Assembly (NCBI GenBank): GCA_016794125.1
Contig: JAEUKT010000002.1
Location: forward strand, 1,365,769 to 1,429,768
From: Alphaproteobacteria bacterium
Lineage (GTDB): Bacteria; Pseudomonadota; Alphaproteobacteria; Micavibrionales; UBA2020
DNA: 64,000 bases
Direction of reading: 5' to 3'
Shown one piece after another: positions 51,538-59,564 of this stretch. Under the pieces are notes generated by a model. That model was not told the origin of the DNA. It saw only the letters and a list, made by a program, of their open reading frames with translations, and did no database searches. A program made the translations under genes and the position numbers. The first letter of the stretch is position 1. Every line of letters begins with the position of its first letter.

Positions 51538-52398
51538 ATGCCCGCCAATCGTCATTTTACCGATATGAACAAGCAAAAAGATTTTACATATAACGATGAA
51601 GATTACGGCAGCGACGATGATTTCGTCATCCATACCGCCGCCGACTTCGATGGTATGCGCAAGGCCGGCAGGCTCGCCGCCGAAACGCTCGATTTCATCA
51701 CACCCTATGTGAAGCCTGGTGTGGAAACGCAGGCGCTGGATAAACTGTGCCACGATTTCATCATTGACCACGGCGCGATCCCCGCGCCGCTGGGATACAA
51801 GGGCTTCCCCAAATCGACCTGCATTTCGATCAACCATGTCGTCTGCCACGGCATCCCCAGCGAGAAAAAGCTGGAGGAGGGCGACGCGCTGAATATCGAC
51901 GTCACCGTGATCGTCGATGGCTGGCACGGCGACACCAGCCGCATGTATTTCGCGGGCGAGAAAATTCCCGTCAAGGCCAAGCTGCTGGTCGATGCGACAT
52001 ATGAATCCATGATGCGCGGCATCGAACAGGTGAAGCCGGGCGCGACGCTGGGCGATATCGGCCATGCGATCCAGAGCTATGCCGAAGGCAAGAAATATTC
52101 CGTCGTGCGCGATTTCTGCGGCCACGGGCTTGGCAAAATATTCCACATGCCGCCTTCCGTCCTGCATTACGGCACGGCGGGCGCGGGCCCGAAACTGCAG
52201 GCCGGCATGTTCTTTACGATCGAGCCCATGATCAATGTCGGCGGATACCAGACCAAAGTATTGTCGGACGGCTGGACGGCAGTGACGAAAGACAAATCGC
52301 TGTCGGCGCAGTTCGAACATTCGCTGGCCGTGACCGACAAGGGATTTGAAATTTTCACGCTGTCGCCCAAGGGCTACACGAAACCTCCCTATGCCTAA
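51538..52398 (+). CDS. map: Type I methionine aminopeptidase
   Basis: A 286-residue enzyme that removes the initiator methionine. The dimetal ligands are seen as Asp in LNIDVTVIVDG, Asp in HGDTSRMYF, His in CGHGLGKIFH, Glu in TIEPMINVGG and Glu in AQFEHSLAVT. Substrate His is in NHVVCHGIPS. ATG 51538 or ATG 51565 (MNKQKDFTYNDEDYG) could be the start; neither has a clear ribosome site. The N-terminal acidic extension of about 35 residues is usual in alphaproteobacteria. It overlaps radC by 8 bases. Confidence 0.96.
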   Translation: MPANRHFTDMNKQKDFTYNDEDYGSDDDFVIHTAADFDGMRKAGRLAAETLDFITPYVKPGVETQALDKLCHDFIIDHGAIPAPLGYKGFPKSTCISINHVVCHGIPSEKKLEEGDALNIDVTVIVDGWHGDTSRMYFAGEKIPVKAKLLVDATYESMMRGIEQVKPGATLGDIGHAIQSYAEGKKYSVVRDFCGHGLGKIFHMPPSVLHYGTAGAGPKLQAGMFFTIEPMINVGGYQTKVLSDGWTAVTKDKSLSAQFEHSLAVTDKGFEIFTLSPKGYTKPPYA

Positions 52399-53089
52399 GG
52401 CCGGGAAAATAACCCCCGAAACATCCCATGACGGCCACCGCGACCGTTTGCGCGGCCGCTTTATCCGTTCCGGCACCGGCGCGTTCGAGGATTACGAGCT
52501 GCTGGAGCTTGCGCTTTTTTCCGCCATCCCGCGCAAGGACGTGAAACCGCTGGCAAAACAGCTGCTGGTGCGCTTCGGCAGCATGGGCGGCGTGCTGGGC
52601 GCGACGGTCGATGATTTGCAGACGGTCAAGGGCATCAGCGAAAACACCGCGGTCTTCATCAAGACGATCCACGCGCTGCAGCTGCGCACGCTGATCGAGG
52701 AGATCAAGGAAAAACCCATCCTGACCAGCTGGCAGAAACTGATCGATTACTGCCACGCCGCGATGGCGCATGAAAAGCGCGAACATTTCCGCGTTCTGTT
52801 CCTGAATAAGAAAAACCAGCTGATAGCCGACGAAGTGCAGCAGGTCGGTACCATCGACCATGTGCCTGTCTATCCGCGCGAAGTGGTGAAGCACGCACTC
52901 GATTTGGGTGCCACCGCCATGATCCTCGTCCACAACCACCCCAGCGGCGACCCCAGCCCGTCGGATGGCGACATCACCATGACCCGCGAACTGGTCAAGG
53001 CCGCCAAAGCCATGGATGTGACCGTCCACGACCACATCATCATCGGCAAGTCTGGGCATACCAGTTTTAAATCGCTGGGGTTGATGTAA
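52391..53089 (+). CDS. radC: RadC/JAB-domain protein
   Basis: A 232-residue protein with helix-hairpin-helix-like N-terminus (LLVRFGSMGGVLGATVDDLQTVKGIS) and a JAMM metal site HNHPSGDPSPSDGD. The family was once called a DNA repair factor, but its activity is still unclear. ATG 52391 overlaps the map stop by 8 bases, an arrangement common in alphaproteobacteria. CCCG-ctat-CGGG at 53090-53101 may end the transcript. Confidence 0.93.
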   Translation: MPKAGKITPETSHDGHRDRLRGRFIRSGTGAFEDYELLELALFSAIPRKDVKPLAKQLLVRFGSMGGVLGATVDDLQTVKGISENTAVFIKTIHALQLRTLIEEIKEKPILTSWQKLIDYCHAAMAHEKREHFRVLFLNKKNQLIADEVQQVGTIDHVPVYPREVVKHALDLGATAMILVHNHPSGDPSPSDGDITMTRELVKAAKAMDVTVHDHIIIGKSGHTSFKSLGLM

Positions 53090-53099
53090 CCCGCTATCG

Positions 53100-53124
53100 G
53101 GAACTTTCCTTTTTCTGCGGCGTT
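53100..53124 (+). promoter_or_regulatory. EcfG-type general stress promoter
   Basis: GGAAC (53100-53104), a 16-base spacer and CGTT (53121-53124) match the alphaproteobacterial EcfG consensus exactly. The next gene, a DUF1328 protein, is a typical member of that regulon. The start site would be about 30 bases before the ATG. Confidence 0.75.
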
Positions 53125-53161
53125 GGCAGTTTCAAGTAACGCATTTGAAAAGGAACATCCC

Positions 53162-53338
53162 ATGCTCCGCTACGCAATCGCATTCCTTATCCTCGCGCTG
53201 GTCGCGGCCGTTTTCGGCTTCGGCGGCGTGGCTGCCGTTTCCATGGATATCGCCCGCCTGCTCTGCATGGTGTTCGTGATCCTGTTCATCGTGACTTTCG
53301 CGATGCACGCCCTGCGCGGCAAGGCGCCGCCCGTCTAA
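53162..53338 (+). CDS. DUF1328 (YtjA-type) small membrane protein
   Basis: A 58-residue protein starting MLRYAIAFLILALVAAVFGFGG, with two hydrophobic helices (LCMVFVILFIVTFAMHALRG), the usual DUF1328 pattern. AAGGA lies 8 bases upstream. It sits in the inner membrane; its function is unknown but many homologues are stress-induced, in line with the EcfG-like promoter. A strong terminator follows, so it is a single-gene unit. Confidence 0.93.
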   Translation: MLRYAIAFLILALVAAVFGFGGVAAVSMDIARLLCMVFVILFIVTFAMHALRGKAPPV

Positions 53339-53362
53339 CTGGCGGAATTCACCCGAGAAATC

Positions 53363-53395
53363 AGCCCGGTGCATGCCCTGCACCGGGCTTTTTCT
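53363..53395 (+). terminator. Rho-independent terminator after the DUF1328 gene
   Basis: AGCCCGGTGCA, loop tgccc, TGCACCGGGCT (11 pairs) then TTTTCTTATTT. Confidence 0.9.
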
Positions 53396-53485
53396 TATTT
53401 AAACTATTGATCTTTAATGGAAATAATTTTACCAAGGATTGGTGCCGCCATATCGTCCTATCAACAGGCAGACCAAGGGCAGAAC

Positions 53486-54040
53486 ATGATTAAACGCGAT
53501 GACGATGAGCTGGTGTCAGAGGCCCAGTCGGGAAACCGGCAGGCTTTTGCCGGCCTGCTGGAAAGGCATTACGGGCTGATGTTCAAGGTGGCATACCAAT
53601 GGTGCGGGGTGCGGGAAGACGCGGAGGATATCGCGCAGGATGCGAGCATTAAACTCGCCCAGAATATCTCCGGCTTTATGTTTGAATCGGCCTTTACCAC
53701 ATGGCTCTATCGCCTCGTCATCAACTGTGCCAAGGATTATTACAAGGCAAAAAACCGCCGCAATTCCCGCGAAACCCCGATGTTCGAAGACGCTGTTTAT
53801 ATATCCGAAGACCTGACACCCGAACAGAAACTGTCGCATAAAGACACATTAAAGGCGATTTCCGACCTGCCCGACACATTGCGCGAAACGGTTATATTGG
53901 TGTGCTGGCAGGGCATGACCCATGCCGAGGCATCGGATGTGCTGGAATGCGAGGAAGGCACGGTCAGCTGGCGCATCCACGAAGCGCGCAAGAAAATCGC
54001 CGAAACGCTCGAGATTAAAAAGGTGAAACGCCATGGATGA
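53486..54040 (+). CDS. ECF-type RNA polymerase sigma factor
   Basis: A 184-residue sigma factor. Region 2 reads LLERHYGLMFKVAYQWCGVREDAEDIAQDASIKL and ESAFTTWLYRLVINCAKDYY; region 4 reads LPDTLRETVILVCWQGMTHAEASDVLECEEGTVSWRIHEARKKI. Start ATG 53486 follows AAGGGC. It overlaps the vWA gene by 8 bases; the N-terminus of that protein has the size and location of an anti-sigma cytoplasmic domain, so the two may form a sensor pair. Confidence 0.92.
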   Translation: MIKRDDDELVSEAQSGNRQAFAGLLERHYGLMFKVAYQWCGVREDAEDIAQDASIKLAQNISGFMFESAFTTWLYRLVINCAKDYYKAKNRRNSRETPMFEDAVYISEDLTPEQKLSHKDTLKAISDLPDTLRETVILVCWQGMTHAEASDVLECEEGTVSWRIHEARKKIAETLEIKKVKRHG

Positions 54041-56291
54041 AAAGCAACTGAACGACATGCTTTCCACCGTGAAAGCGCCGGCGCCCAACGAAGAACGCCG
54101 CCAGGCCGCGCTTGCCGCCGCCATGGCCGCGTTTGATAAAAATTCCGCATTATTAGGCCAAGGGGATGACGACAGCGATCGTCTGACTGACAGGAACAAC
54201 AAAACTGTCAGGAGAAGTCTCATGCAAAGAAGTCACAGAGTTTCAGGTCTGGCCGGCGGCGTCGCGCTTTGTGCGCTGGTCGCGGTGCTGGGGATGCCGT
54301 TTTTCACGCGTCAGGCGGAAGATCTGGTCAATATTTCCAGCATCACGGGTGCGGACAGCACGTTAAAAGCAAAAGCCGGCGGTGCTATCGAGGACGAAGT
54401 ATATCGCAAGGCGATTGAAGCCGAAAATGCAGCGAAGGTGAAAGAGGCCGTCGCCCGTGGCGGCAGTGCGATGCCTACGTCGATTGGTGCATCGCAACCA
54501 GAAGGACTTATTGTGCCTCCTCCTACGCCTGCCGCTGCCGCCGATCCTCTCGGCGAATGGCGTCAGAAGGCCGAAGCGCGCCGTCTGAGCTTTGAAGGCG
54601 AAGCCGGTCCGGCAGCCGATGCCGCCGCCAAGGGCCAGCTTTCCGCCGGCCGCAGCGAAGAACTGCGCGCCGTGCCGCAAAAAATGGAAGCGAAAAAAGA
54701 CAACCGTGCCGACAAACTGGCGCGCGTGGCGAACAAACCCGCAGCCGCACCCGCCAGCGAAGCCGTTGCGCCCAGCGTCGTGATGCAGGATCGCGCTATC
54801 GCGATCCCCGAACCGCGCCCTGTTCCCTATACGCCGCCCTATTACCAGCAGCAGAACAGCAGCGAAAGCTTCCCCGATTTCGTGGATAACCCCGTGAAAT
54901 CGACAAGCGCGGAACCTGTCTCGACATTCTCCATCGATGTCGATACCGCATCCTATGCTTTCGTGCGCCGCTCCATCAATCAGGGTCAGCTGCCGCCGAA
55001 GGGGTCGGTGCGCCTTGAGGAACTCATCAACTACTTCCCCTACAGCTACGAACTGCCGACGAAAAACGAAGACCCGTTCAAACCGACCATCGCGGTCTAT
55101 AAAACGCCGTGGAACGCCGAACACAAGCTTGTCCATATCGGCATCAAGGGTTATGACCTGACCGACAAGCCGAAATCGAACATGGTGTTCCTGATCGACA
55201 CCTCGGGTTCGATGAACAGCCCCGATAAACTGCCGTTGGTTATCAGCTCGTTCAAGCTGATGCTGGATAACCTGAACCCTGACGATACGATTGGCATCGT
55301 CACCTATGCGGGATCATCCGGCGTTGCGCTGGAACCGACCAAGGTTTCCAACCGCGAAAAAATCATGGCGGCGCTGAACAACCTGTCCTCCGGTGGCTCG
55401 ACCGCAGGTGCGGCAGGCATCGAGGCGGCCTATAACCTTGCCCGCGAAGGTTTCGTGAAGGAAGGCAATAACCGCGTCATTCTGGCGACCGATGGCGATT
55501 TCAACGTCGGCATCAGCAACCCGGATGAATTGAAAAACTTCATCGCGAAAAAACGCTCCGAGGGCGTGTTCCTGTCGGTGCTGGGCTTTGGTCGCGGCAA
55601 CTATCAGGACGCGACCATGCAGGCGCTGGCGCAGAACGGCAACGGCAACGCGTCCTATATCGACAATCTGTCTGAAGCGCGCAAGGTGCTGGTGCAGGAA
55701 GCGGGTTCGACCCTGTTCACGATTGCGAAAGACGTGAAGATACAGGTCGAATTCAACCCCGCGCTTGTGCAGGAATACCGCCTGATTGGTTATGAAACAC
55801 GCCACCTGAACCGCGAAGATTTCAACAACGATAAAATCGATGCGGGTGAAATCGGTGCGGGTCATACCGTGACGGCGATTTACGAGATCACCCCCGTCGG
55901 TGCGACGCCGGTGACCGACAACCTGCGCTATGGCCAAAAAGAAATGGCGCTGGCGAAGGACGACCGTGCCGACAAATCCGAATTCAGCAACGAGATCGCG
56001 TTCCTGAAAATGCGCTACAAACGTCCGGACAGCGACACTTCGACGCTGATGACGCGCCCCATTACGTCGTCGGACGAGAAAGACTTCGCAGAACTGTCGG
56101 ATGACTTGCGCTTCGCCGCATCGGTTGCGGGCTTCGGCCAGCTGCTGCGCGACAGCCAGTACACCAACAGCCTGACCTGGGACCAGGTGATCGAAATGGC
56201 GACGAATGCGAAAGGCAAAGACGAATTCGGGTATCGCGCCGAATTCATCAACCTGCTGCGCCTCGCCAAATCGGAATCGGGCCAGAAGTAA
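54033..56291 (+). CDS. Membrane-anchored von Willebrand factor A protein (YfbK type) with short anti-sigma-like N-terminus
   Basis: A 752-residue protein: about 65 cytoplasmic residues (MDEKQLNDMLSTVKAPAPNE...), a membrane helix (about 71-89, LAGGVALCALVAVLGMPFF), a flexible Ala/Glu linker, the vWF-A N-terminal domain (FSIDVDTASYAFVRRSINQG), the vWA domain with the metal site DTSGSMNSPDKL near 390, and the DUF3520 C-terminus (FAASVAGFGQLLRDSQYTN). The N-terminus contains the ECF-anti-sigma type helices but no zinc motif. The protein probably senses or binds something outside the membrane and controls the sigma factor encoded in front of it. Confidence 0.9.
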   Translation: MDEKQLNDMLSTVKAPAPNEERRQAALAAAMAAFDKNSALLGQGDDDSDRLTDRNNKTVRRSLMQRSHRVSGLAGGVALCALVAVLGMPFFTRQAEDLVNISSITGADSTLKAKAGGAIEDEVYRKAIEAENAAKVKEAVARGGSAMPTSIGASQPEGLIVPPPTPAAAADPLGEWRQKAEARRLSFEGEAGPAADAAAKGQLSAGRSEELRAVPQKMEAKKDNRADKLARVANKPAAAPASEAVAPSVVMQDRAIAIPEPRPVPYTPPYYQQQNSSESFPDFVDNPVKSTSAEPVSTFSIDVDTASYAFVRRSINQGQLPPKGSVRLEELINYFPYSYELPTKNEDPFKPTIAVYKTPWNAEHKLVHIGIKGYDLTDKPKSNMVFLIDTSGSMNSPDKLPLVISSFKLMLDNLNPDDTIGIVTYAGSSGVALEPTKVSNREKIMAALNNLSSGGSTAGAAGIEAAYNLAREGFVKEGNNRVILATDGDFNVGISNPDELKNFIAKKRSEGVFLSVLGFGRGNYQDATMQALAQNGNGNASYIDNLSEARKVLVQEAGSTLFTIAKDVKIQVEFNPALVQEYRLIGYETRHLNREDFNNDKIDAGEIGAGHTVTAIYEITPVGATPVTDNLRYGQKEMALAKDDRADKSEFSNEIAFLKMRYKRPDSDTSTLMTRPITSSDEKDFAELSDDLRFAASVAGFGQLLRDSQYTNSLTWDQVIEMATNAKGKDEFGYRAEFINLLRLAKSESGQK

Positions 56292-56314
56292 CCGGATACC
56301 ACAAGTTTACTGCC

Positions 56315-56344
56315 GTGCGCCGGACACTGCCCTGTCCGGCGCAC
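56315..56344 (+). terminator. Hairpin behind the sigma/vWA pair
   Basis: GTGCGCCGGACA, loop ctgccc, TGTCCGGCGCAC gives 12 perfect pairs. The T-run after it (aaccttttccc) is weak, so it could be a Rho-dependent or weak terminator. Confidence 0.65.
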
Positions 56345-56385
56345 AACCTTTTCCCGCGTAATTCATGGGGTTTCCGGCCGTTCGC

Positions 56386-56414
56386 TTTTCAACAATCCGC
56401 ACTTGCGGTATAAT
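56386..56414 (+). promoter_or_regulatory. Promoter of the membrane protein gene at 56435
   Basis: TTTTCA (56386-56391), 17 bases, then a perfect TATAAT (56409-56414). A second TATAAT at 56428-56433 touches the ribosome site. Confidence 0.55.
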
Positions 56415-56434
56415 AAAAAGAAAAGGGTATAATC

Positions 56435-57058
56435 ATGGCAGGCACAGGCAATACGGCACCGCATTCAGCGGGCGCGACGGTTAAGCAGAAAATTGCGGCA
56501 ACTTTTGAATTGTTCTTCCTGTTCGGGCGCGGCATCAAGCCGTTTGAAAAGGAAGGCACGAAATATCACGCGCTCCGTTCCCTTTGGCTGCCCGTTGTGG
56601 CGGCACCGCTGGCCTTTTACAGCGCATGGCTCTATCCGCCGCAGGGGCTGGAGAAAGAGACCTACAGCACGATCGCCAGCGTATTGGCGGGTTTCACGAT
56701 TGTCAGCTTTGTCGTCGGCACGGCGCTGGGATACCTGTTCAGTTGGGCATTCGATCGGCGCGAACGGTTCTGGCTGTGGTTCCATGTGGGAAACTGGATG
56801 ACGGTGCCGAACACCCTCATCGCCATCCCCATTCTTGCGCTGGCTGTGCTGGGCAACCATGAACGCGATGTGATGGACCGCGCATTCAGCATCGTGCTGT
56901 ATTACGGCGTGATCGTGAACGCCTGCGTCGCGTTTCGCGCGTTCAAGGTGGATTGGACGCTGGCCGGTTTCTTCGCCTGTATGTCGATCTATGCGGCGCA
57001 GCAGGTGTGGAATTTGATGTTCTGGCTGAACGACGTGCCGATCAAGTGGTTCGGTTAA
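56435..57058 (+). CDS. Five-helix membrane protein of unknown function
   Basis: A 207-residue inner membrane protein: a short soluble start, FELFFLFGRGIKPFEKEGTKYHALRS, then five hydrophobic segments. It resembles the Yip1-like layout but has no diagnostic motif. AAAAGGG is 7 bases before the ATG. It ends overlapping the MaoC gene by 4 bases. Conserved-looking but unassigned. Confidence 0.78.
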   Translation: MAGTGNTAPHSAGATVKQKIAATFELFFLFGRGIKPFEKEGTKYHALRSLWLPVVAAPLAFYSAWLYPPQGLEKETYSTIASVLAGFTIVSFVVGTALGYLFSWAFDRRERFWLWFHVGNWMTVPNTLIAIPILALAVLGNHERDVMDRAFSIVLYYGVIVNACVAFRAFKVDWTLAGFFACMSIYAAQQVWNLMFWLNDVPIKWFG

Positions 57059-57513
57059 GCGTCGCGGCGCGGAATAAAAATCACCGCTTCCATTTCCAGC
57101 ACGGGTTTGCCGCTTTGGTTCAGCGTGCGGCTCTTGACGCGCATGATGCCGCGGCCCGGCGCAGATTCGGCGGGGCGCAGGTCGGTGATCTCGCCTTCAT
57201 AGCTCAGCACATCGCCCGGCTTCACGGCGCGCAGCCAGTTCAAATTCTCGACCGTGCGGCCGATCATGCCGCCCGGGAAATTCGGGCTTGAATCGATAAT
57301 CATCCGCATCGTCATCGATGCCGTATGCCAGCCGCTGGCGATCAGCCCGCCGAACATCGTTTTCGCCGCGTCATCGGCATTCAGGTGAAAGGGCTGCGGG
57401 TCGTATTTTTGCGCGAAGGCGATGATTTCTTCTTCGGTGACAGTAACAGGCCCGGCCATGAATTTCTGGCCGACCGTCAAATCTTCCATAAATACGAAGT
57501 TTGATTCCGTCAT
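57055..57513 (-). CDS. MaoC-family (R)-enoyl-CoA hydratase-like protein
   Basis: A 152-residue hotdog-fold protein. ATG 57513 gives MTESNFVFMEDLTVGQKF; the catalytic Asp/His region is FAQKYDPQPFHLNADDA, then FGGLIASGWHTASMTMRM. These features match MaoC dehydratases acting on acyl-CoA. It diverges from the acyl-CoA dehydrogenase gene over a 137-base gap, which fits a shared role in fatty-acid or branched acyl breakdown. Confidence 0.92.
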   Translation of the reverse strand: MTESNFVFMEDLTVGQKFMAGPVTVTEEEIIAFAQKYDPQPFHLNADDAAKTMFGGLIASGWHTASMTMRMIIDSSPNFPGGMIGRTVENLNWLRAVKPGDVLSYEGEITDLRPAESAPGRGIMRVKSRTLNQSGKPVLEMEAVIFIPRRDA

Positions 57514-57650
57514 GGATTTTATCTTATACAGGGGCGGTGGTTTTGCAATGCAACACATGGTTATTACCATAACTAATAGGGTGTTTTATTGCGCAAATGC
57601 CTGCGGTTTCGCGCTAAACTCGACCGTCAAAACCTTTGGAGTCTTTATAT

Positions 57651-59543
57651 ATGCCCAGCTATAAGGCCCCCCTCGATGATATGCGCTTTGTGCTCAACGA
57701 AGTGCTGAACGTGTCGCAGCTGAAATCGCTGCCCGATTTTGAAAACGTCGATGATGCGACGATCAACGAATTTTTGTCGCAGACGGCAAAGCTGGCGGAG
57801 GATGTTTTGTTCCCGCTGAACGCCAGCGGCGACCGCGAAGGCTGCCACCACGACCGCGACGCGAAAACGGTGACGACACCCAAGGGTTTCAAGGACGCGT
57901 ATGACCAGTTCTGCGCGGCGGGGCTGCCCGGTTTTGCCTGCGACCCCAAATTCGGCGGGCTTGGCATGCCGATCGTTCTCAACACCGCGCTGTCGGAAAT
58001 GTTCTGCTCTGCCAATATGGCGTTTGCGATGTATCCGGGCCTGTCGCATGGCGCGTATAACGCGGTGCATGTCTATGGCACCGACGAACAGAAAAACAAA
58101 TACCTGCCGAAACTGGTGACCGGCGAATGGTCGGGCACGATGTGCCTCACCGAACCGCAATGCGGCACCGATCTTGGCCTGATCAAAACCCGCGCCGTGA
58201 AGCAGGCGGACGGCACATATAAAATTTCCGGCACGAAAATCTTTATCTCGTCGGGCGAACACGACCTGACATCGAATATCCTGCACCTTGTGCTGGCGCG
58301 CATCGAAGATCCTTCGACGCCACCCGGCATCAAGGGCATCAGCCTGTTCCTCGTCCCGAAATTCACGGGCGACGGTGCGCGCAACGGCATCTATTGCCAG
58401 CGCATCGAAGAAAAAATGGGCATCCACGGTAACTCCACCTGTGAAATGGGCCTTGATAACGCGTATGGCGAGCTTATCGGCGAGCAGCACAAGGGCATGC
58501 GCGCCATGTTCGTGATGATGAACGAAGCGCGCCTTGGCGTTGCGCTGCAGGGATTGTCCTTGAGCGAAATCGCATATCAAAACGGGCTTATCTATGCGCT
58601 GGACCGCAAACAGGGCCAGCCGATCGAGCAAAAGGCCGGCGACGAAAACCTGTCGAAGCCCGCTGTCTCGATCATCGCACATCCCGATGTGCGCCGCGAG
58701 CTGCTGACCGTGAAATCGCAGGCCGAAGCCGCGCGCGCCCTGATTTACTGGGTGTCGATGCAGCTGGATATCGCGCACAAACATGCCGATGAAAAAACGC
58801 GCAAAAAGGCGCAAAAGACCGTCGATCTGCTGATCCCGATCATGAAGGCGCATTTCACCGACAACGCGGTCGATAACACCAATTCCGCGATGCAGGTTTT
58901 CGGCGGCCACGGATATATCAAAGAACACGGGATGGAACAGTACAACCGCGACGCCCGCATCACGCGCCTGTATGAAGGCACCAACGGCATCCAGGCGCTC
59001 GACCTGATTGGCCGCAAGGTGATGAAGGAAAATCTGCTCGGCAATTACCTGTCCATCATCAACCGCGATGTGGTGGATGCCGCAAAGGCGGGCGTGCCGC
59101 TGCGCATGCTGTGCCGCCTGCTGAAAAGCGCATGGCTGCGCCTGTGGTTCCATACCTATTGGCTGCGCCTGAAGGCGGCTGCGGGCATTGCGCTGTCGAA
59201 AACCGGCCAGCCGAAATTGCTGGCGCGCGTCATGCAGGATGCGGGCGCGATGTCCACCGATTACCTGAAACTCGCCAGCGTCGTGGCGATGGGGCATATG
59301 TGGGTGAAAATGGCGACGGTCGCGAAACTGCGCCTGGCCGAAAAACCCGATACGCGCGATTTCTATGAAACGAAAATCAAAACTGCGCGTTTTTACTTTG
59401 ACCGCATCATGCCGCTTGCCGCCGCCTATTCGCGCAGCATTTGCCGCGGATCGAAATCGACCATGGATATTTCGCCCGACAATTTCGCGCACCAGCAGAC
59501 GACGATTGCCGAAAAATCCTGGACCAAACCCGAAAAAGCCTGA
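57651..59543 (+). CDS. Long-form acyl-CoA dehydrogenase (DmdC/AidB-like length)
   Basis: A 630-residue flavoprotein that makes a 2,3-double bond in acyl-CoA and hands electrons to ETF. ATG 57651 starts MPSYKAPLDDMRFVLNEVLN, the usual opening of the DmdC-type long group. Motifs MCLTEPQCGTDLGLIKTRA, GIHGNSTCEMGLDNA and the C-terminal AMQVFGGHGYIKEHGMEQYNRDARI are intact; a C-terminal domain (from about residue 470) adds the length. It could act on medium or thio-ether acyl chains; specificity is uncertain. EtfBA (4823-6504) is its likely electron acceptor. Confidence 0.93.
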   Translation: MPSYKAPLDDMRFVLNEVLNVSQLKSLPDFENVDDATINEFLSQTAKLAEDVLFPLNASGDREGCHHDRDAKTVTTPKGFKDAYDQFCAAGLPGFACDPKFGGLGMPIVLNTALSEMFCSANMAFAMYPGLSHGAYNAVHVYGTDEQKNKYLPKLVTGEWSGTMCLTEPQCGTDLGLIKTRAVKQADGTYKISGTKIFISSGEHDLTSNILHLVLARIEDPSTPPGIKGISLFLVPKFTGDGARNGIYCQRIEEKMGIHGNSTCEMGLDNAYGELIGEQHKGMRAMFVMMNEARLGVALQGLSLSEIAYQNGLIYALDRKQGQPIEQKAGDENLSKPAVSIIAHPDVRRELLTVKSQAEAARALIYWVSMQLDIAHKHADEKTRKKAQKTVDLLIPIMKAHFTDNAVDNTNSAMQVFGGHGYIKEHGMEQYNRDARITRLYEGTNGIQALDLIGRKVMKENLLGNYLSIINRDVVDAAKAGVPLRMLCRLLKSAWLRLWFHTYWLRLKAAAGIALSKTGQPKLLARVMQDAGAMSTDYLKLASVVAMGHMWVKMATVAKLRLAEKPDTRDFYETKIKTARFYFDRIMPLAAAYSRSICRGSKSTMDISPDNFAHQQTTIAEKSWTKPEKA

Positions 59544-59564
59544 CGATAACGGAGCCGCCCTGCC

